NCBI RefSeq assembly: GCF_003626975.1
Contig: NZ_CP032616.1
Coordinates: forward strand, 3,844,001-3,908,000
DNA: 64,000 nt
Source: Pseudomonas sp. DY-1
GTDB lineage: Bacteria > Pseudomonadota > Gammaproteobacteria > Pseudomonadales > Pseudomonadaceae
Reading direction: 5' to 3'
The stretch's first letter is position 1. Every line of letters begins with the position of its first letter. This document shows, piece after piece, positions 1 to 8,630 of this stretch. The notes beneath the pieces were generated by a model. That model saw only the letters and a list, made by a program, of their open reading frames with translations. It searched no databases and was not told the origin of the DNA. Position numbers and translations under genes: made by a program.

Positions 1-36
1 TGACATTAGCGAAACCCTCAGACTAGGCACGGGCGG

Positions 37-57
37 AGCCCCGTTTCGGGGCTTTTT
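37..57 (+). terminator. Rho-independent terminator at the left edge
   Basis: AGCCCC and GGGGCT form a 6 bp stem around a 5-base loop (37-52), followed by a run of T. It probably ends a transcript that enters from the left of the window; the gene itself is not visible. Confidence 0.75.
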
Positions 58-149
58 GTTATGTCCTGGTACGGCTAAACCAGGTGATACCAAATCTAGG
101 CAAAGGTCGTGCCTATCTTGATTGGTCATTCAATTAAAAATGGCGAGTT

Positions 150-335
150 TCATCCAAGGCCCGTGCCACTGGGCCTAGGTGAGAGCGACAGAATCATTCT
201 GTTTACGACTGCCCCGGCCCGTGCATTCCGGGGCCTGGGGCCTTAGGTAGCACTGGAGGTGTCAGCAAATGTCACCCCGCGCCGTAGGACACAATCGTCA
301 GTAACAGACGAATGGTTCACACCGTGACCATTCGG
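150..335. other. Intergenic stretch rich in inverted repeats
   Basis: No credible gene lies between 58 and 402. Four inverted repeats are visible: AGGCCC/GGGCCT (157-176), CAGAAT/ATTCTG with one base between (189-201), GCCCCGG/CCGGGGC (211-234), and CGAATGG..CCATTCG (309-334). The arms of the last continue inward as TTCAC/GTGA with a single bulge. The stretch could be a structured RNA, a set of regulator sites, or both; the sequence alone does not decide. Confidence 0.35.
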
Positions 336-402
336 TCTTACTCATTGCCACCGCTTTGCGCACCAGGACGGGGCAGCGGCGGGCAGGCTGGTCGATGAAG
401 GC

Positions 403-1779
403 TCAACACTCGATCGCGCTGACAGCCAGACCACCGCGCGAGGTTTCCTTGTACTTGTCGTGCATGTCGGCGCCGGTGTCACGCATGGTGCGGATCACCC
501 GGTCCAGCGAGATGAAGTGCTCGCCATCGCCGCGCAGCGCCATCTGCGCCGCGTTGATCGCCTTCACCGCGGCTATCGCGTTGCGTTCGATGCACGGCAC
601 CTGCACCAGCCCGCCCACCGGGTCGCAGGTCAGCCCGAGGTTGTGCTCCAGGCCGATCTCGGCGGCATTCTCCAGCTGCGCCGGGGTCGCCCCCAGCACT
701 TCCGCCAGCCCCGCCGCCGCCATCGCGCAGGCCGAGCCGACTTCGCCCTGGCAGCCCACTTCGGCACCCGAGATGGACGCGTTCTTCTTGCACAGGATGC
801 CCACCGCCGCCGCGCCGAGGAAGAAGTTCACCACGTCGTCCTCGGTGGCCTCGGGGTTGAAGCGCATGTAGTAGTGCAGCACCGCCGGGATGATCCCCGC
901 CGCGCCGTTGGTGGGCGCGGTGACCATGCGTCCGCCGGCGGCGTTTTCCTCGTTCACCGCCAGGGCGTAGAGGTTCACCCATTCCATCGCGCTCATGGTG
1001 CTGCCGATCACGTTCGGCTTGCCCAGTTCCTGCAGGCTGCGGTGCAGCTTGGCGGCGCGCCGGCGCACGTTCAGCCCGCCGGGCAGGATGCCTTCGTGGC
1101 CGAGACCATTGCTCACGCATTCCTGCATGGCGTCCCAGAGTTTCAGCAGTCCGGCGCGGATCTCCGCCTCGCTGCGCCAGGCCTTCTCGTTGGCCAGCAT
1201 CAGTTCGGCAATGCGCAGGTTGTGGCGCTGGCAGAGTTCCAGCAGCTCTTCGGCGCTGGAGAAGTCGTAAGGCAGCTCGGTGGTGTCCTGGTCGAGCTGG
1301 CCGGAGCGGGCCTGGGCCTCGTCGACCACGAAGCCGCCACCGATGGAGTAGTAGGTGTCGCGGTGCAGCTCACCCGCCTCGCCTTCGACGATCAGCGTCA
1401 TGGCGTTGGGGTGGTACGGCAAGTTTTCCTCGAGCAGCAGCAGGTCGCGCTGCCAGTCGAAGGCCACCGGGTGGCTGCCGCCCAACAGCAGTTCGCAGGA
1501 CGCCTGCAGCGCCTCGATGCGCGGGGCGATCTGCTTCGGGTCGACCCGATCCGGCCATTCGCCCATCAGCCCGACCAGGGTCGCGCGGTCGGTGCCGTGG
1601 CCGACGCCGGTGGCCGACAGCGAGCCGTACAGGCGCACCTCGACCCGCGTCACCTGCTCCAGCAGGCCGCGCTCGCGCAGCGCCGTGGCAAACAGCGCCG
1701 CCGCCCGCATCGGGCCCACGGTGTGCGAGCTGGAAGGGCCGATACCGATCTTGAACAGGTCGAACACGCTGATAGCCAC
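403..1779 (-). CDS. sdaB: L-serine ammonia-lyase (iron-sulfur type)
   Basis: Converts L-serine to pyruvate and ammonia in the cytoplasm with an oxygen-sensitive [4Fe-4S] cluster. The 458-residue length fits the single-chain SdaA/SdaB family. The N-terminus carries the family signature around [10 protein letters not shown], and C-terminal cysteines in [21 protein letters not shown] and PCIERN are the candidate cluster ligands. It starts at GTG (1777-1779), preceded by GGAG. In P. aeruginosa sdaB sits next to the cbc choline/betaine transporter genes, as here. Betaine catabolism runs through glycine to serine, so this enzyme plausibly closes that route to pyruvate. The sdaA/sdaB naming is by context. 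Confidence 0.93.
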   Translation of the reverse strand: MAISVFDLFKIGIGPSSSHTVGPMRAAALFATALRERGLLEQVTRVEVRLYGSLSATGVGHGTDRATLVGLMGEWPDRVDPKQIAPRIEALQASCELLLGGSHPVAFDWQRDLLLLEENLPYHPNAMTLIVEGEAGELHRDTYYSIGGGFVVDEAQARSGQLDQDTTELPYDFSSAEELLELCQRHNLRIAELMLANEKAWRSEAEIRAGLLKLWDAMQECVSNGLGHEGILPGGLNVRRRAAKLHRSLQELGKPNVIGSTMSAMEWVNLYALAVNEENAAGGRMVTAPTNGAAGIIPAVLHYYMRFNPEATEDDVVNFFLGAAAVGILCKKNASISGAEVGCQGEVGSACAMAAAGLAEVLGATPAQLENAAEIGLEHNLGLTCDPVGGLVQVPCIERNAIAAVKAINAAQMALRGDGEHFISLDRVIRTMRDTGADMHDKYKETSRGGLAVSAIEC

Positions 1780-1904
1780 GAGGCAACTCCGGTAAGGATC
1801 ACACTTGGCGCCATGATCGACATTTCAACGAAGCAAGGACTTCCCACACCGACTTGCTCGTATCCAAATACGTCGTGCCCGATGCACGGAACGGCCTGCC
1901 CTTG

Positions 1905-2004
1905 CGGGAGCGAATTCATTCGCGAAAGGTGTACGCAGTGACTCCACAAGGAAGAAAGGGGCAGGCCCAAGGCCTGCAATCGCGATTGAAATCGCTCCCA
2001 CAGG
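1905..2004. repeat. Pair of REP elements
   Basis: GCGGGAGCGAATTCATTCGC (1905-1924) and an inverted relative ATTGAAATCGCTCCCAC (1985-2001) face each other about 60 bases apart. This is the usual layout of Pseudomonas REP doublets. It lies between the divergent sdaB and binding-protein genes. Confidence 0.7.
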
Positions 2005-2194
2005 CGATCCCGCGCTCCCACCTGTTTCCTTGCATTACCCGCGACAGATAAGTTCTGAGTGCGACCGGGTCGGTAGTCAGGCGATGCGTCTGGCCCGCAT
2101 CATTCCCGCGCCCGGGGGCGGGGGCCTGCAGCAGTCCGACAGCCACGCGAGTCCGGAAAACGACAATAAATCCTGCTGTGGATGGACCCTTCCC

Positions 2195-3151
2195 ATGACT
2201 CGACCCACCACTCCCCTGCTGGCAGCGTCGCTGCTGGCTGTGTCCCTGTTCAGTGCCCAATCGACCCTGGCCGCCGCCGATCCAGAACGCTGTTCCACGG
2301 TGCATTTCGCCGACGTCGGCTGGAGCGACATCACCGTCACGACCGCCGTCACCCGCCACGTGCTGAGCGAGCTCGGCTACATCACCAAGGTCAAACGCCT
2401 ATCGGTGCCCGACACCTACAAGACGATGAGTGACGGCAAGATCGATGTCTTCCTCGGCACCTGGATGCCGGCAAGCGAAAACGACATCCGCCCCTACCTG
2501 GATAAAGGCACGGTGGAGAGTCTCGGCGCCAACCTCACCGGCGCCAAGTACACCCTGGCGGTAAACCAGGCGGCCTGGGAAGGCGGTGTCAAGAGCTTCG
2601 CCGACCTGGCGAAGTTCAAGCAGCAGTTGGGCGGCAGGATCTACGGCATCGAACCAGGTAACGACGGCAACAAGCTGATCCAGAAGATGATCGCGGGGAA
2701 CACCTTCGGCCTTGCCGACTTCAAACTGGTGGAGTCCAGCGAGGGCGGCATGCTGTCCCAGGTGAAGCGCGCCGAGCACCTCAAGCAATGGGCGGTGTTC
2801 CTCGGCTGGGAGCCGCACCCCATGAACAACCAGTTGCAGATGCATTACCTGGAGGGAGGGGACGACTGGTTCGGCCCGAATTACGGGGGCGCCACGGTCT
2901 ACACCACCGTGCGCAAGGGCCTGACACAGGAGTGCCCGAACCTGGGGCGACTGTTGAAGAACCTCAAATTCAGCCTGGCCATGGAGAACCACCTGATGGA
3001 GGCCATACTGAATCAGAGCACCAATCGTAGACGCGAAGCGAAGGCATGGCTGAAAGCCAATCCCGACACCCTGGCTGCCTGGCTGCAGGGTGTCACCGCG
3101 CGTGACGGCAGCGCGCTACCGGTGACCCTTACCCAGGCCAAAGCGCCGTGA
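2195..3151 (+). CDS. Choline/betaine ABC transporter substrate-binding protein (ChoX/CbcX-like, first of three)
   Basis: Periplasmic binding protein of the OpuAC family, 318 residues. I placed the start at ATG 2195 because it gives a clear Sec signal peptide ending near TLAAADPE; the ribosome site is weak. The aromatic-box positions known from S. meliloti ChoX are recognisable: GWSD, TWMP, AKYTLAV, GNDGN and LGWEPHPMN. It is clearly paralogous to the protein at 5690-6634, sharing IYGIEPGNDGN and GGDD.FGP.YG. It lies upstream of the ATPase gene but 416 bp away, so it probably has its own transcript. The ligand is likely choline or a related trimethylammonium compound. Confidence 0.85.
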   Translation: MTRPTTPLLAASLLAVSLFSAQSTLAAADPERCSTVHFADVGWSDITVTTAVTRHVLSELGYITKVKRLSVPDTYKTMSDGKIDVFLGTWMPASENDIRPYLDKGTVESLGANLTGAKYTLAVNQAAWEGGVKSFADLAKFKQQLGGRIYGIEPGNDGNKLIQKMIAGNTFGLADFKLVESSEGGMLSQVKRAEHLKQWAVFLGWEPHPMNNQLQMHYLEGGDDWFGPNYGGATVYTTVRKGLTQECPNLGRLLKNLKFSLAMENHLMEAILNQSTNRRREAKAWLKANPDTLAAWLQGVTARDGSALPVTLTQAKAP

Positions 3152-3567
3152 TGCGTCGCACCCTGCGATATCCATAGGCCATGTCGTCGCGCAACATATG
3201 AACGTCGCAAACCGACAATTGCCAAGGCCTCAAGGCTTTATCGTTGAGTCACCCGATTTCGTCGCTGTCGGTTCCCGTGGACCGGCAGACCGTGAGCACA
3301 CCGCTCCGGACCGAAGAACACAAGCGGCGACCTCCCCCCGAATAGAGGTCGGCCTAATAAGAAATTTCGGAAGTACGCGCACCTCCGGCCGAGGTGCTGA
3401 ACCCGCCCAGGGAATGGGTTTCGTAACACTGCCAGAGGGCTGCGAGGTTCTCGAAACATTGTTATCCACACAGGCAAGACAGTCGGCATCACCGGGCTGA
3501 GCGTCGTCGAGCGCCGGTTCTGGCTCCGTGTAGCTGTCCTGGATGTCTACTGAAGGGGAAATATCCC
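3152..3567. promoter_or_regulatory. 416-bp gap with two ACCTC/GAGGT inverted repeats
   Basis: No convincing gene. GACCTC (3329-3334) pairs with GAGGTC (3345-3350), and GCACCTC (3379-3385) pairs with GAGGTGC (3391-3397). The two palindromes use the same ACCTC/GAGGT core about 48 bp apart, upstream of the ABC ATPase gene. They may be activator sites or mRNA hairpins. In P. aeruginosa the cbc operon is controlled by GbdR, but I cannot match a GbdR site from memory. Confidence 0.35.
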
Positions 3568-4764
3568 ATGCAGTCTGGAAAGATCGTGGTTCAAAACCTC
3601 TACAAGGTTTTCGGGCAACAACCACAAGAAGCAATCGATTTACTCAAGCAGGGCTGGAGCAAGGAAAAGATCCTGGCTGAGCGCGGCGCCGTGATTGGCG
3701 TCAGCGACGTGTCTTTCAGCGTCAACGAAGGCGAGATCTTCGTGCTGATGGGCCTGTCGGGTTCGGGCAAGTCGACCCTGATCCGCTTGATCAACCGTCT
3801 TATCGAGCCAACCGCCGGTGACGTGTTCATCGACGGGCAGAACGTCGCCAAACTACCCACGTCGCAATTGATCGACCTGCGTCGCCGCGACATGAGCATG
3901 GTGTTCCAGTCCTTCGCCCTGATGCCCTCGCGCTGTGTGCTGGACAACGCGGCCTTCGGCCTGGAAGTAGCAGGCAAGAGCAAGAAGGAACGCGAGAAGC
4001 GCGCCATGGAAGTGCTGGAGCAGGTCGGCCTGGCCAGCTTCGCCCACAAGTATCCCCATGAACTATCGGGCGGTATGCAGCAGCGTGTGGGCCTGGCCCG
4101 CGCCCTGGCCGTGGACCCGTCGATGATCATCATGGACGAGGCCTTCTCCGCCCTCGACCCACTCAAGCGCCGCGAGATGCAGGATGTGCTGCTGGACCTG
4201 CAGAAGAAGCACAGCCGCACCATCATCTTCGTGTCCCACGACATCGAGGAAGCCATGCGCATCGGTTCGCGCATCGGCATCATGGAAGGCGGCAAGCTGA
4301 TCCAGGTGGGCACGCCCCAGGAGATCATCGAGAACCCGGCCAACGACTACGTGCGCAACTTCTTCAACACGGTCGATACCAGCCGCTACCTCACCGCTGG
4401 CCAGCTCAAGTCCGACAGCGTTCCGCTGTTCGTGCACAACGGCAAGGCGCCGGACGCACAGACGGTCTGCCAGAAGCTGCAGGCCCTGGACAAGCACTAC
4501 GCCTTCATCGTCGACGAGAAGAACAACTTCCGTGGTTCCATCAGCCTCGAGAAGATCGCGCTGCTGGTCGAGGGTGGCCGCACCCTGGACCTGGAGCAGA
4601 ACCTGCTCAAGCACATCGACCCAGTACCGGAAGACCTGCCACTCGACAGCGTCATCCAGCGCCTGGTGATCAACGAGGGGCCGATCCCGGTGGTCGACCA
4701 GAGTGGCCGCTATAGCGGTGCGATCAGCAAAGGCCGCCTGCTGAGCCGCCTGCGGGGAGAATGA
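3568..4764 (+). CDS. cbcV: Choline/betaine ABC transporter ATP-binding protein
   Basis: ATPase that powers uptake of choline, betaine or carnitine through the inner membrane; ProV/OpuAA subfamily, 398 residues. The N-terminal ABC domain shows Walker A GLSGSGKST (62-70), signature LSGGMQQR near 166, Walker B IIMDEAFSALDP near 188 and the H-loop FVSHDIEEA. The last 120 or so residues form the CBS-pair region typical of ProV. It starts at ATG with GAAGGGG upstream. The stop codon overlaps the permease start (ATGA at 4761), showing translational coupling. The symbol follows P. aeruginosa cbcXWV. Confidence 0.93.
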   Translation: MQSGKIVVQNLYKVFGQQPQEAIDLLKQGWSKEKILAERGAVIGVSDVSFSVNEGEIFVLMGLSGSGKSTLIRLINRLIEPTAGDVFIDGQNVAKLPTSQLIDLRRRDMSMVFQSFALMPSRCVLDNAAFGLEVAGKSKKEREKRAMEVLEQVGLASFAHKYPHELSGGMQQRVGLARALAVDPSMIIMDEAFSALDPLKRREMQDVLLDLQKKHSRTIIFVSHDIEEAMRIGSRIGIMEGGKLIQVGTPQEIIENPANDYVRNFFNTVDTSRYLTAGQLKSDSVPLFVHNGKAPDAQTVCQKLQALDKHYAFIVDEKNNFRGSISLEKIALLVEGGRTLDLEQNLLKHIDPVPEDLPLDSVIQRLVINEGPIPVVDQSGRYSGAISKGRLLSRLRGE

Positions 4765-5654
4765 CGATGAGCGAGAAACTGGATCTTGGCAGCTGGGTGA
4801 ATGACGTCGTCCAGCACCTGCTCGAAAACTACAGCGGCGCCTTCGAAAGCGTCGGCAACGTGGTCAGCGGCTTCTCCGAGCTGATCGAACGCTTCCTGAT
4901 GTGGCCGCCGGCCTGGGTGCTGATCGCCGTATTCGTCGGCCTCGGCCTCTGGCGCATCGGCGTCAAGTTCGCCCTGTTCACCGCCGCATCGTTGATCCTG
5001 ATCGTGCTGACCGGCTTCTGGGAGCAGACCGTGGTCACCCTCGGCCTGACCTTCTCGTCCACCTTGATCAGCCTGTTGCTCGGTATCCCGCTGGGCATCT
5101 GGGCGGCCAAGAGCGAGCGCGTCGCCGTGATCATCCGCCCGGTGCTGGACTTCATGCAGACCATGCCTGCGTTCGTCTACCTGATCCCGGCGGCCATGCT
5201 CTTCGGCCTCGGTCGCGTGCCCGGCATCATCGCCACGGTGATCTTCGCCATGCCGCCGGCGGTGCGACTGACCGCCCTGGGTATCCGCCAGGTGAACAAG
5301 GAAATCGTCGAGGCCGGTCAATCCTTCGGCTGCAACAGCTGGCAACTGCTATACAAAGTGCAGCTGCCGAATGCCATGCCGTCGATCATGGCCGGCGTGA
5401 ACCAGACCATCATGATGGCGCTGTCCATGGTGATCATCGCGTCGATGGTCGGCGCCGGCGGTCTGGGTAACGACGTACTCGCCAGTATCCAGCGCCTGGA
5501 CATCGGCCTGGGCTTCGAAAGCGGCATGGCCGTGGTACTGCTGGCGATCATCCTCGACCGCATCACCGAAAGCTTCGGTACCCGCCAGACATCGACCCGT
5601 GGCAGTGTCTTTGGCCGGCTCGGAGCCAAACTGCAGCGGCAGCAAGCGCACTAA
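4761..5654 (+). CDS. cbcW: Choline/betaine ABC transporter permease
   Basis: Inner-membrane permease of the ProW/OpuAB family, 297 residues with about six or seven hydrophobic segments. The cytoplasmic coupling loop EAGQSFGCNSWQLLYKV (an EAA motif) contacts the ATPase. A hydrophilic N-terminus of about 50 residues precedes the first membrane segment. Translation may begin at 4761 or at the in-frame ATG 4767; the GGGGAG box at 4755-4760 suits the second. It overlaps cbcV by 4 bp and is followed 35 bp later by a binding-protein gene, so these three form one operon. Confidence 0.93.
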   Translation: MTMSEKLDLGSWVNDVVQHLLENYSGAFESVGNVVSGFSELIERFLMWPPAWVLIAVFVGLGLWRIGVKFALFTAASLILIVLTGFWEQTVVTLGLTFSSTLISLLLGIPLGIWAAKSERVAVIIRPVLDFMQTMPAFVYLIPAAMLFGLGRVPGIIATVIFAMPPAVRLTALGIRQVNKEIVEAGQSFGCNSWQLLYKVQLPNAMPSIMAGVNQTIMMALSMVIIASMVGAGGLGNDVLASIQRLDIGLGFESGMAVVLLAIILDRITESFGTRQTSTRGSVFGRLGAKLQRQQAH

Positions 5655-5689
5655 GAACGCTTCACCTTTTCAATGTCAGGGAGTCGCTA

Positions 5690-6634
5690 ATGAAAAAAAT
5701 GAAGAAAGTCGCTGCATTGGGCCTGCTGGCCTGCGCGCTGGCCCAGGGTGCCTGGGCTCAGGAGCCGCAGAGCTGCAAGCAGGTTCGTTTCGCCGAGATC
5801 GGCTGGGCCGACATTGCCGCCACCACCGGCGTTGCCATGGTGCTGACCGAAGGACTGGGCTACACCCCGCGCAAGATCATGGCGTCTGTGCCCATCGCCT
5901 TCACCGGCGTGAAGAACAAGCAGATCGACGTCTTCCTCGGCTACTGGGCGCCCTCCATGGACGCGGTGATCGAGCCCTTCACCAAGGACAACGGCGTGAA
6001 GGTGCTGCCGACCCCCAACCTGGAAGGTGCCAAGTACACCCTGGCAGTTCCTACCTATGCAGCTGACGCTGGCCTGAAGAGCTTCCAGGACATCACCAAG
6101 TTCAAGGACCAGCTGGGCGGCAAGATCTACGGCATCGAGCCAGGCAACGACGGCAACCTGCTGATCGACAAGATGATCAAGGGCAACCAGTTCGGCCTGG
6201 GTGAGTTCCGTATGGTCGAGTCGTCCGAGGCGGGCATGCTGGTCCAGGTGCAGCGCGCGGTGAAGAAGAAGGAGCCAGTGGTGTTCCTGGGATGGGCACC
6301 GCACCCGATGAACACCCAGTTCGACATCACCTACCTGGCTGGCGGCGATGACGTGTTCGGCCCGGACTATGGCGCTGCCAAGGTCTTCACCGTGGTACCG
6401 CCGGACTACGAACAGCGTTGCGCCAACGTCGGCAAGCTGCTGAACAACCTGCAGTTCAATGTCGAAATGGAAAGCCAGCTGATGGAGAAGATCCTGGAGA
6501 AGGAAGATCCGGTGAAAGTCGCCACCGGCTGGCTCAAGGCCAACCCGGCCGTGCTCGACAAATGGCTGGCCGGCGTTACCACCTATGACGGCCAGGACGG
6601 CGCTGCTGCCGTGAAGAAACACATCGGCCTGTAA
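5690..6634 (+). CDS. cbcX: Choline/betaine substrate-binding protein (CbcX-like, second of three)
   Basis: Periplasmic binding protein, 314 residues. The signal peptide MKKMKKVAALGLLACALAQG is cleaved near AWAQE. ChoX-type ligand-box residues are present in GWAD, GYWAP, AKYTLAV, GNDGN and LGWAPHPMN. It follows the permease by 35 bp, after a strong AGGGAG site, so it is the cognate binding protein of the cbcVW pair. It differs throughout from its paralogue at 2195-3151, so it is not a recent copy. In P. aeruginosa CbcX binds choline and betaine; ligand preference here is inferred. Confidence 0.9.
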   Translation: MKKMKKVAALGLLACALAQGAWAQEPQSCKQVRFAEIGWADIAATTGVAMVLTEGLGYTPRKIMASVPIAFTGVKNKQIDVFLGYWAPSMDAVIEPFTKDNGVKVLPTPNLEGAKYTLAVPTYAADAGLKSFQDITKFKDQLGGKIYGIEPGNDGNLLIDKMIKGNQFGLGEFRMVESSEAGMLVQVQRAVKKKEPVVFLGWAPHPMNTQFDITYLAGGDDVFGPDYGAAKVFTVVPPDYEQRCANVGKLLNNLQFNVEMESQLMEKILEKEDPVKVATGWLKANPAVLDKWLAGVTTYDGQDGAAAVKKHIGL

Positions 6635-6639
6635 TCCCC

Positions 6640-6664
6640 GGGCTCCTTCACGGAGCCCATTTCC
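6640..6664 (+). terminator. Hairpin between the second and third binding-protein genes
   Basis: GGGCTCC (6640-6646) and GGAGCCC (6652-6658) form a 7 bp stem with a 5-base loop, followed by ATTTCC. The weak T-run suggests partial termination or an mRNA-stabilising hairpin after the second binding protein. Confidence 0.55.
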
Positions 6665-6783
6665 TTGCATTTCGCCAATCGTGGCCCGGCGACGGGTCAC
6701 GACGGGCACCGTCGCGAACCCGCCAGAGAACGGGCCATCGACCACGTAGTTGGCTGCCAATCCCACCTGATGGAGCAATACGT

Positions 6784-7641
6784 ATGCGCAAGTTGAAATC
6801 CCTGTACCTGAAAACCCTCGGCGTCGCCGCCCTTGCCCTCGGCATGGGCATGGCCAACGCCGCTGACAAACCAACCCTGAAGATCGGTTTCGTGAACGGT
6901 TGGGACGACAGCGTCGCCGCCAGCTATGTCGCGGGCGAAATCCTCAAAGAGAAACTCGGTTATGGCGTCGAACTGAAGCCCGTCGAGCCGGCGATCATGT
7001 GGCAAGGCGTGGCCCGTGGCGATCTGGATGCCACCCTCTCGGCCTGGCTGCCCGCCACCCATGGCGAGTACTTCGAAAAGCTGAAGGACAAGGTCGTGGT
7101 GCTGGGCTCCAACTACAAGGGCGCCAAGATTGGCCTGATCGTCCCTGACTACGTGCAGGCCAAGTCCATCGAAGACCTGAACACCTACAAGGCCGACTTC
7201 GACGGCAAGATCACCGGTATCGACGCTGGCGCGGGTGTGATGCGCCGCACTGAGGATGCGATCAAGCAATACAACCTCGACATCAAACTGATGCCCAGCT
7301 CCGGCCCGGCCATGGCCACCGCCCTTACCCGCGCCGAGAAAGCACAGAAGCCGATCGTCGTGACCGGCTGGATTCCGCACTGGATGTTCGCCAAGTGGAA
7401 GCTGCGTTTCCTGGAAGACCCGAAGAAAGTCTATGGCGATGACGAGCACGTCGACACCGTGGTCAACCCTGGCCTGGAAGCCAAGGCCGCCGATGCCACC
7501 GCCTTCCTGAAGAAATTCTCCTGGAGCGGCGAAGAAGTGGGGGCCGTGATGCTGGCCATCCGCGAAGGCGCCAAGCCGGAAGCCGCTGCCAAGGAATGGA
7601 TCGCCAAGAACCCGCAGCGCGTGGAGGAGTGGCTGAAGTAA
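6784..7641 (+). CDS. Glycine betaine-binding protein of the OpuAC family (BetX-like, third of three)
   Basis: Periplasmic binding protein of 285 residues with signal peptide MRKLKSLYLKTLGVAALALG ending at ANAAD. It belongs to a different branch from the two ChoX-like proteins. Its likely aromatic cage comes from NGWDD, LSAWLPATH and GWIPHWMFAKW, which resembles compatible-solute binders such as ProX/OpuAC and P. aeruginosa BetX. It lies 150 bp after cbcX behind a hairpin and is followed by a terminator, so it may be read with the operon or from its own promoter. The proposed ligand is betaine or a relative; family assignment is firmer than ligand. Confidence 0.85.
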   Translation: MRKLKSLYLKTLGVAALALGMGMANAADKPTLKIGFVNGWDDSVAASYVAGEILKEKLGYGVELKPVEPAIMWQGVARGDLDATLSAWLPATHGEYFEKLKDKVVVLGSNYKGAKIGLIVPDYVQAKSIEDLNTYKADFDGKITGIDAGAGVMRRTEDAIKQYNLDIKLMPSSGPAMATALTRAEKAQKPIVVTGWIPHWMFAKWKLRFLEDPKKVYGDDEHVDTVVNPGLEAKAADATAFLKKFSWSGEEVGAVMLAIREGAKPEAAAKEWIAKNPQRVEEWLK

Positions 7642-7659
7642 GCCACGCTCGCGCAGTCC

Positions 7660-7698
7660 AAACGCCCTCGCCGGCCCTGCCTGCGGGGGCGTTTTGCT
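7660..7698 (+). terminator. Terminator after the transporter operon
   Basis: AACGCCC (7661-7667) can pair with GGGGCGTT (7686-7693), followed by TTGCTTT. The loop is long and can itself fold through GGC/GCC. It ends the cbcVW-cbcX-betX transcript. Confidence 0.6.
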
Positions 7699-7798
7699 TT
7701 CAGGGAGTCCTGTGGGGTGAAATCATTCGTCAAGGGCGGCGAAGCTGCCCCTTTCAATCCCAGAGAGCAGGCCGTCCCTTCCCCCGATCAACCCGCTC

Positions 7799-7830
7799 GA
7801 TTGATCGATCAATCAAATTCCCCCTAGACT
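7799..7830 (+). promoter_or_regulatory. Promoter and 16-bp palindromic operator of the first betI
   Basis: GATTGATCGATCAATC (7799-7814) is a perfect palindrome. It contains a possible -35 box TTGATC (7801-7806), then 18 bases and a -10 box TAGACT (7825-7830). The core TTGATCGATCAA differs from the operator of the second betI (TTGAACGTTCAA) at one position per half-site. Confidence 0.65.
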
Positions 7831-7870
7831 GCGCGCTTCCAATTCCCACGCAAAATGGTGGAAGTACCCG

Positions 7871-8464
7871 ATGCCCAAGGTCGGAATGCAGCCGATCCGT
7901 CGCTCGCAGTTGATCCAGGCCACCCTCGAAGCCGTCGACCAGGTGGGGCTCGGCGATGCCAGCATCGCCTATATCGCCCGCATCGCCGGCGTCTCAAATG
8001 GCATCATCAGCCACTATTTCCAGGACAAGAACGGCCTGCTGGACGCGACCATGCGCCACCTGATGGGGGCCCTGAGCAGCGCCGTACGCCAGCGACGCGC
8101 CGCCTTGCGCGAAGACACCCCCCGCGCGCACCTGCGTGCGATAGTCGCCGGCAACTTCGACGACAGCCAGGTCAGCGGCCCGGCCATGAAGACCTGGCTG
8201 GCCTTCTGGGCCGCCAGCATGCACCAGCCTTCCCTGCGTCGACTGCAGCGCATCAACGACCACCGGCTCTATTCCAACCTGTGCTGCGAACTGCGCCGTA
8301 CCCTGCCCCAGGACCAGGCGCGTTCCGCCGCCCGCGGCCTGGCGGCGCTCATCGACGGTCTGTGGCTACGCGGCGCCCTCTCGGGTGATGGTTTCAATAT
8401 CGAGCAGGCATTGCAGATCGCCTACGACTACCTGGACCAGCAACTGGCCAAGGCCGAGAGCTGA
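7871..8464 (+). CDS. BetI-family TetR repressor, paralogue 1
   Basis: TetR-type repressor of 197 residues, the usual BetI length. BetI represses choline-oxidation genes until choline is present. The N-terminal helix-turn-helix, including recognition stretch [18 protein letters not shown], is identical to that of the second BetI at 10461-11054. Over the whole chain the two are roughly three quarters identical in an ungapped eye alignment; differences cluster in the ligand-binding half. The start at ATG 7871 has GGAAG upstream. It is the only gene on its strand before convergent betT, so it is monocistronic. It may respond to another ligand, or cross-regulate with the second BetI. Confidence 0.9.
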   Translation: MPKVGMQPIRRSQLIQATLEAVDQVGLGDASIAYIARIAGVSNGIISHYFQDKNGLLDATMRHLMGALSSAVRQRRAALREDTPRAHLRAIVAGNFDDSQVSGPAMKTWLAFWAASMHQPSLRRLQRINDHRLYSNLCCELRRTLPQDQARSAARGLAALIDGLWLRGALSGDGFNIEQALQIAYDYLDQQLAKAES

Positions 8465-8467
8465 TCC

Positions 8468-8562
8468 CTGAATTCGTTCGCGATGGGCAGCGCAGCTGAC
8501 CCATTCAACATACCGGGGCAGACCTTCGGCCTGCTTGGCGATTGAAATCGCCCTACAGGACA
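8468..8562. repeat. REP doublet between betI and betT
   Basis: CTGAATTCGTTCGCGATGGG (8469-8488) and GGCGATTGAAATCGCCCTAC (8537-8556) are degenerate REP-type elements between the convergent genes, with GGGCAGACCTTCGGCCTGC-like sequence between them. A close relative of this whole unit occurs at 52335-52440. Confidence 0.55.
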
Positions 8563-8573
8563 AGCGCCCAGGC

Positions 8574-8610
8574 GTCATAAAAAAGCCCGGTCCAGAGACC
8601 GGGCTTCTTC
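8574..8610 (-). terminator. Terminator of betT
   Basis: AAGCCCGG (8583-8590) pairs with CCGGGCTT (8599-8606). On the minus strand it is followed by a run of T (the complement of the A-run at 8579-8584), which places it at the end of betT. It may also stop transcripts from the convergent betI. Confidence 0.8.
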
Positions 8611-8630
8611 ATTGCAGAGTTGTTGGCCGA

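Noticed and set aside
460..1941. 493-codon open frame antisense to sdaB
   Set aside because: Histidine- and glutamine-rich composition typical of shadow frames; sdaB occupies the other strand.
3198..3500. Possible 100-residue gene upstream of cbcV
   Set aside because: No ribosome site, no recognisable domain, and the region contains inverted repeats; more likely regulatory.
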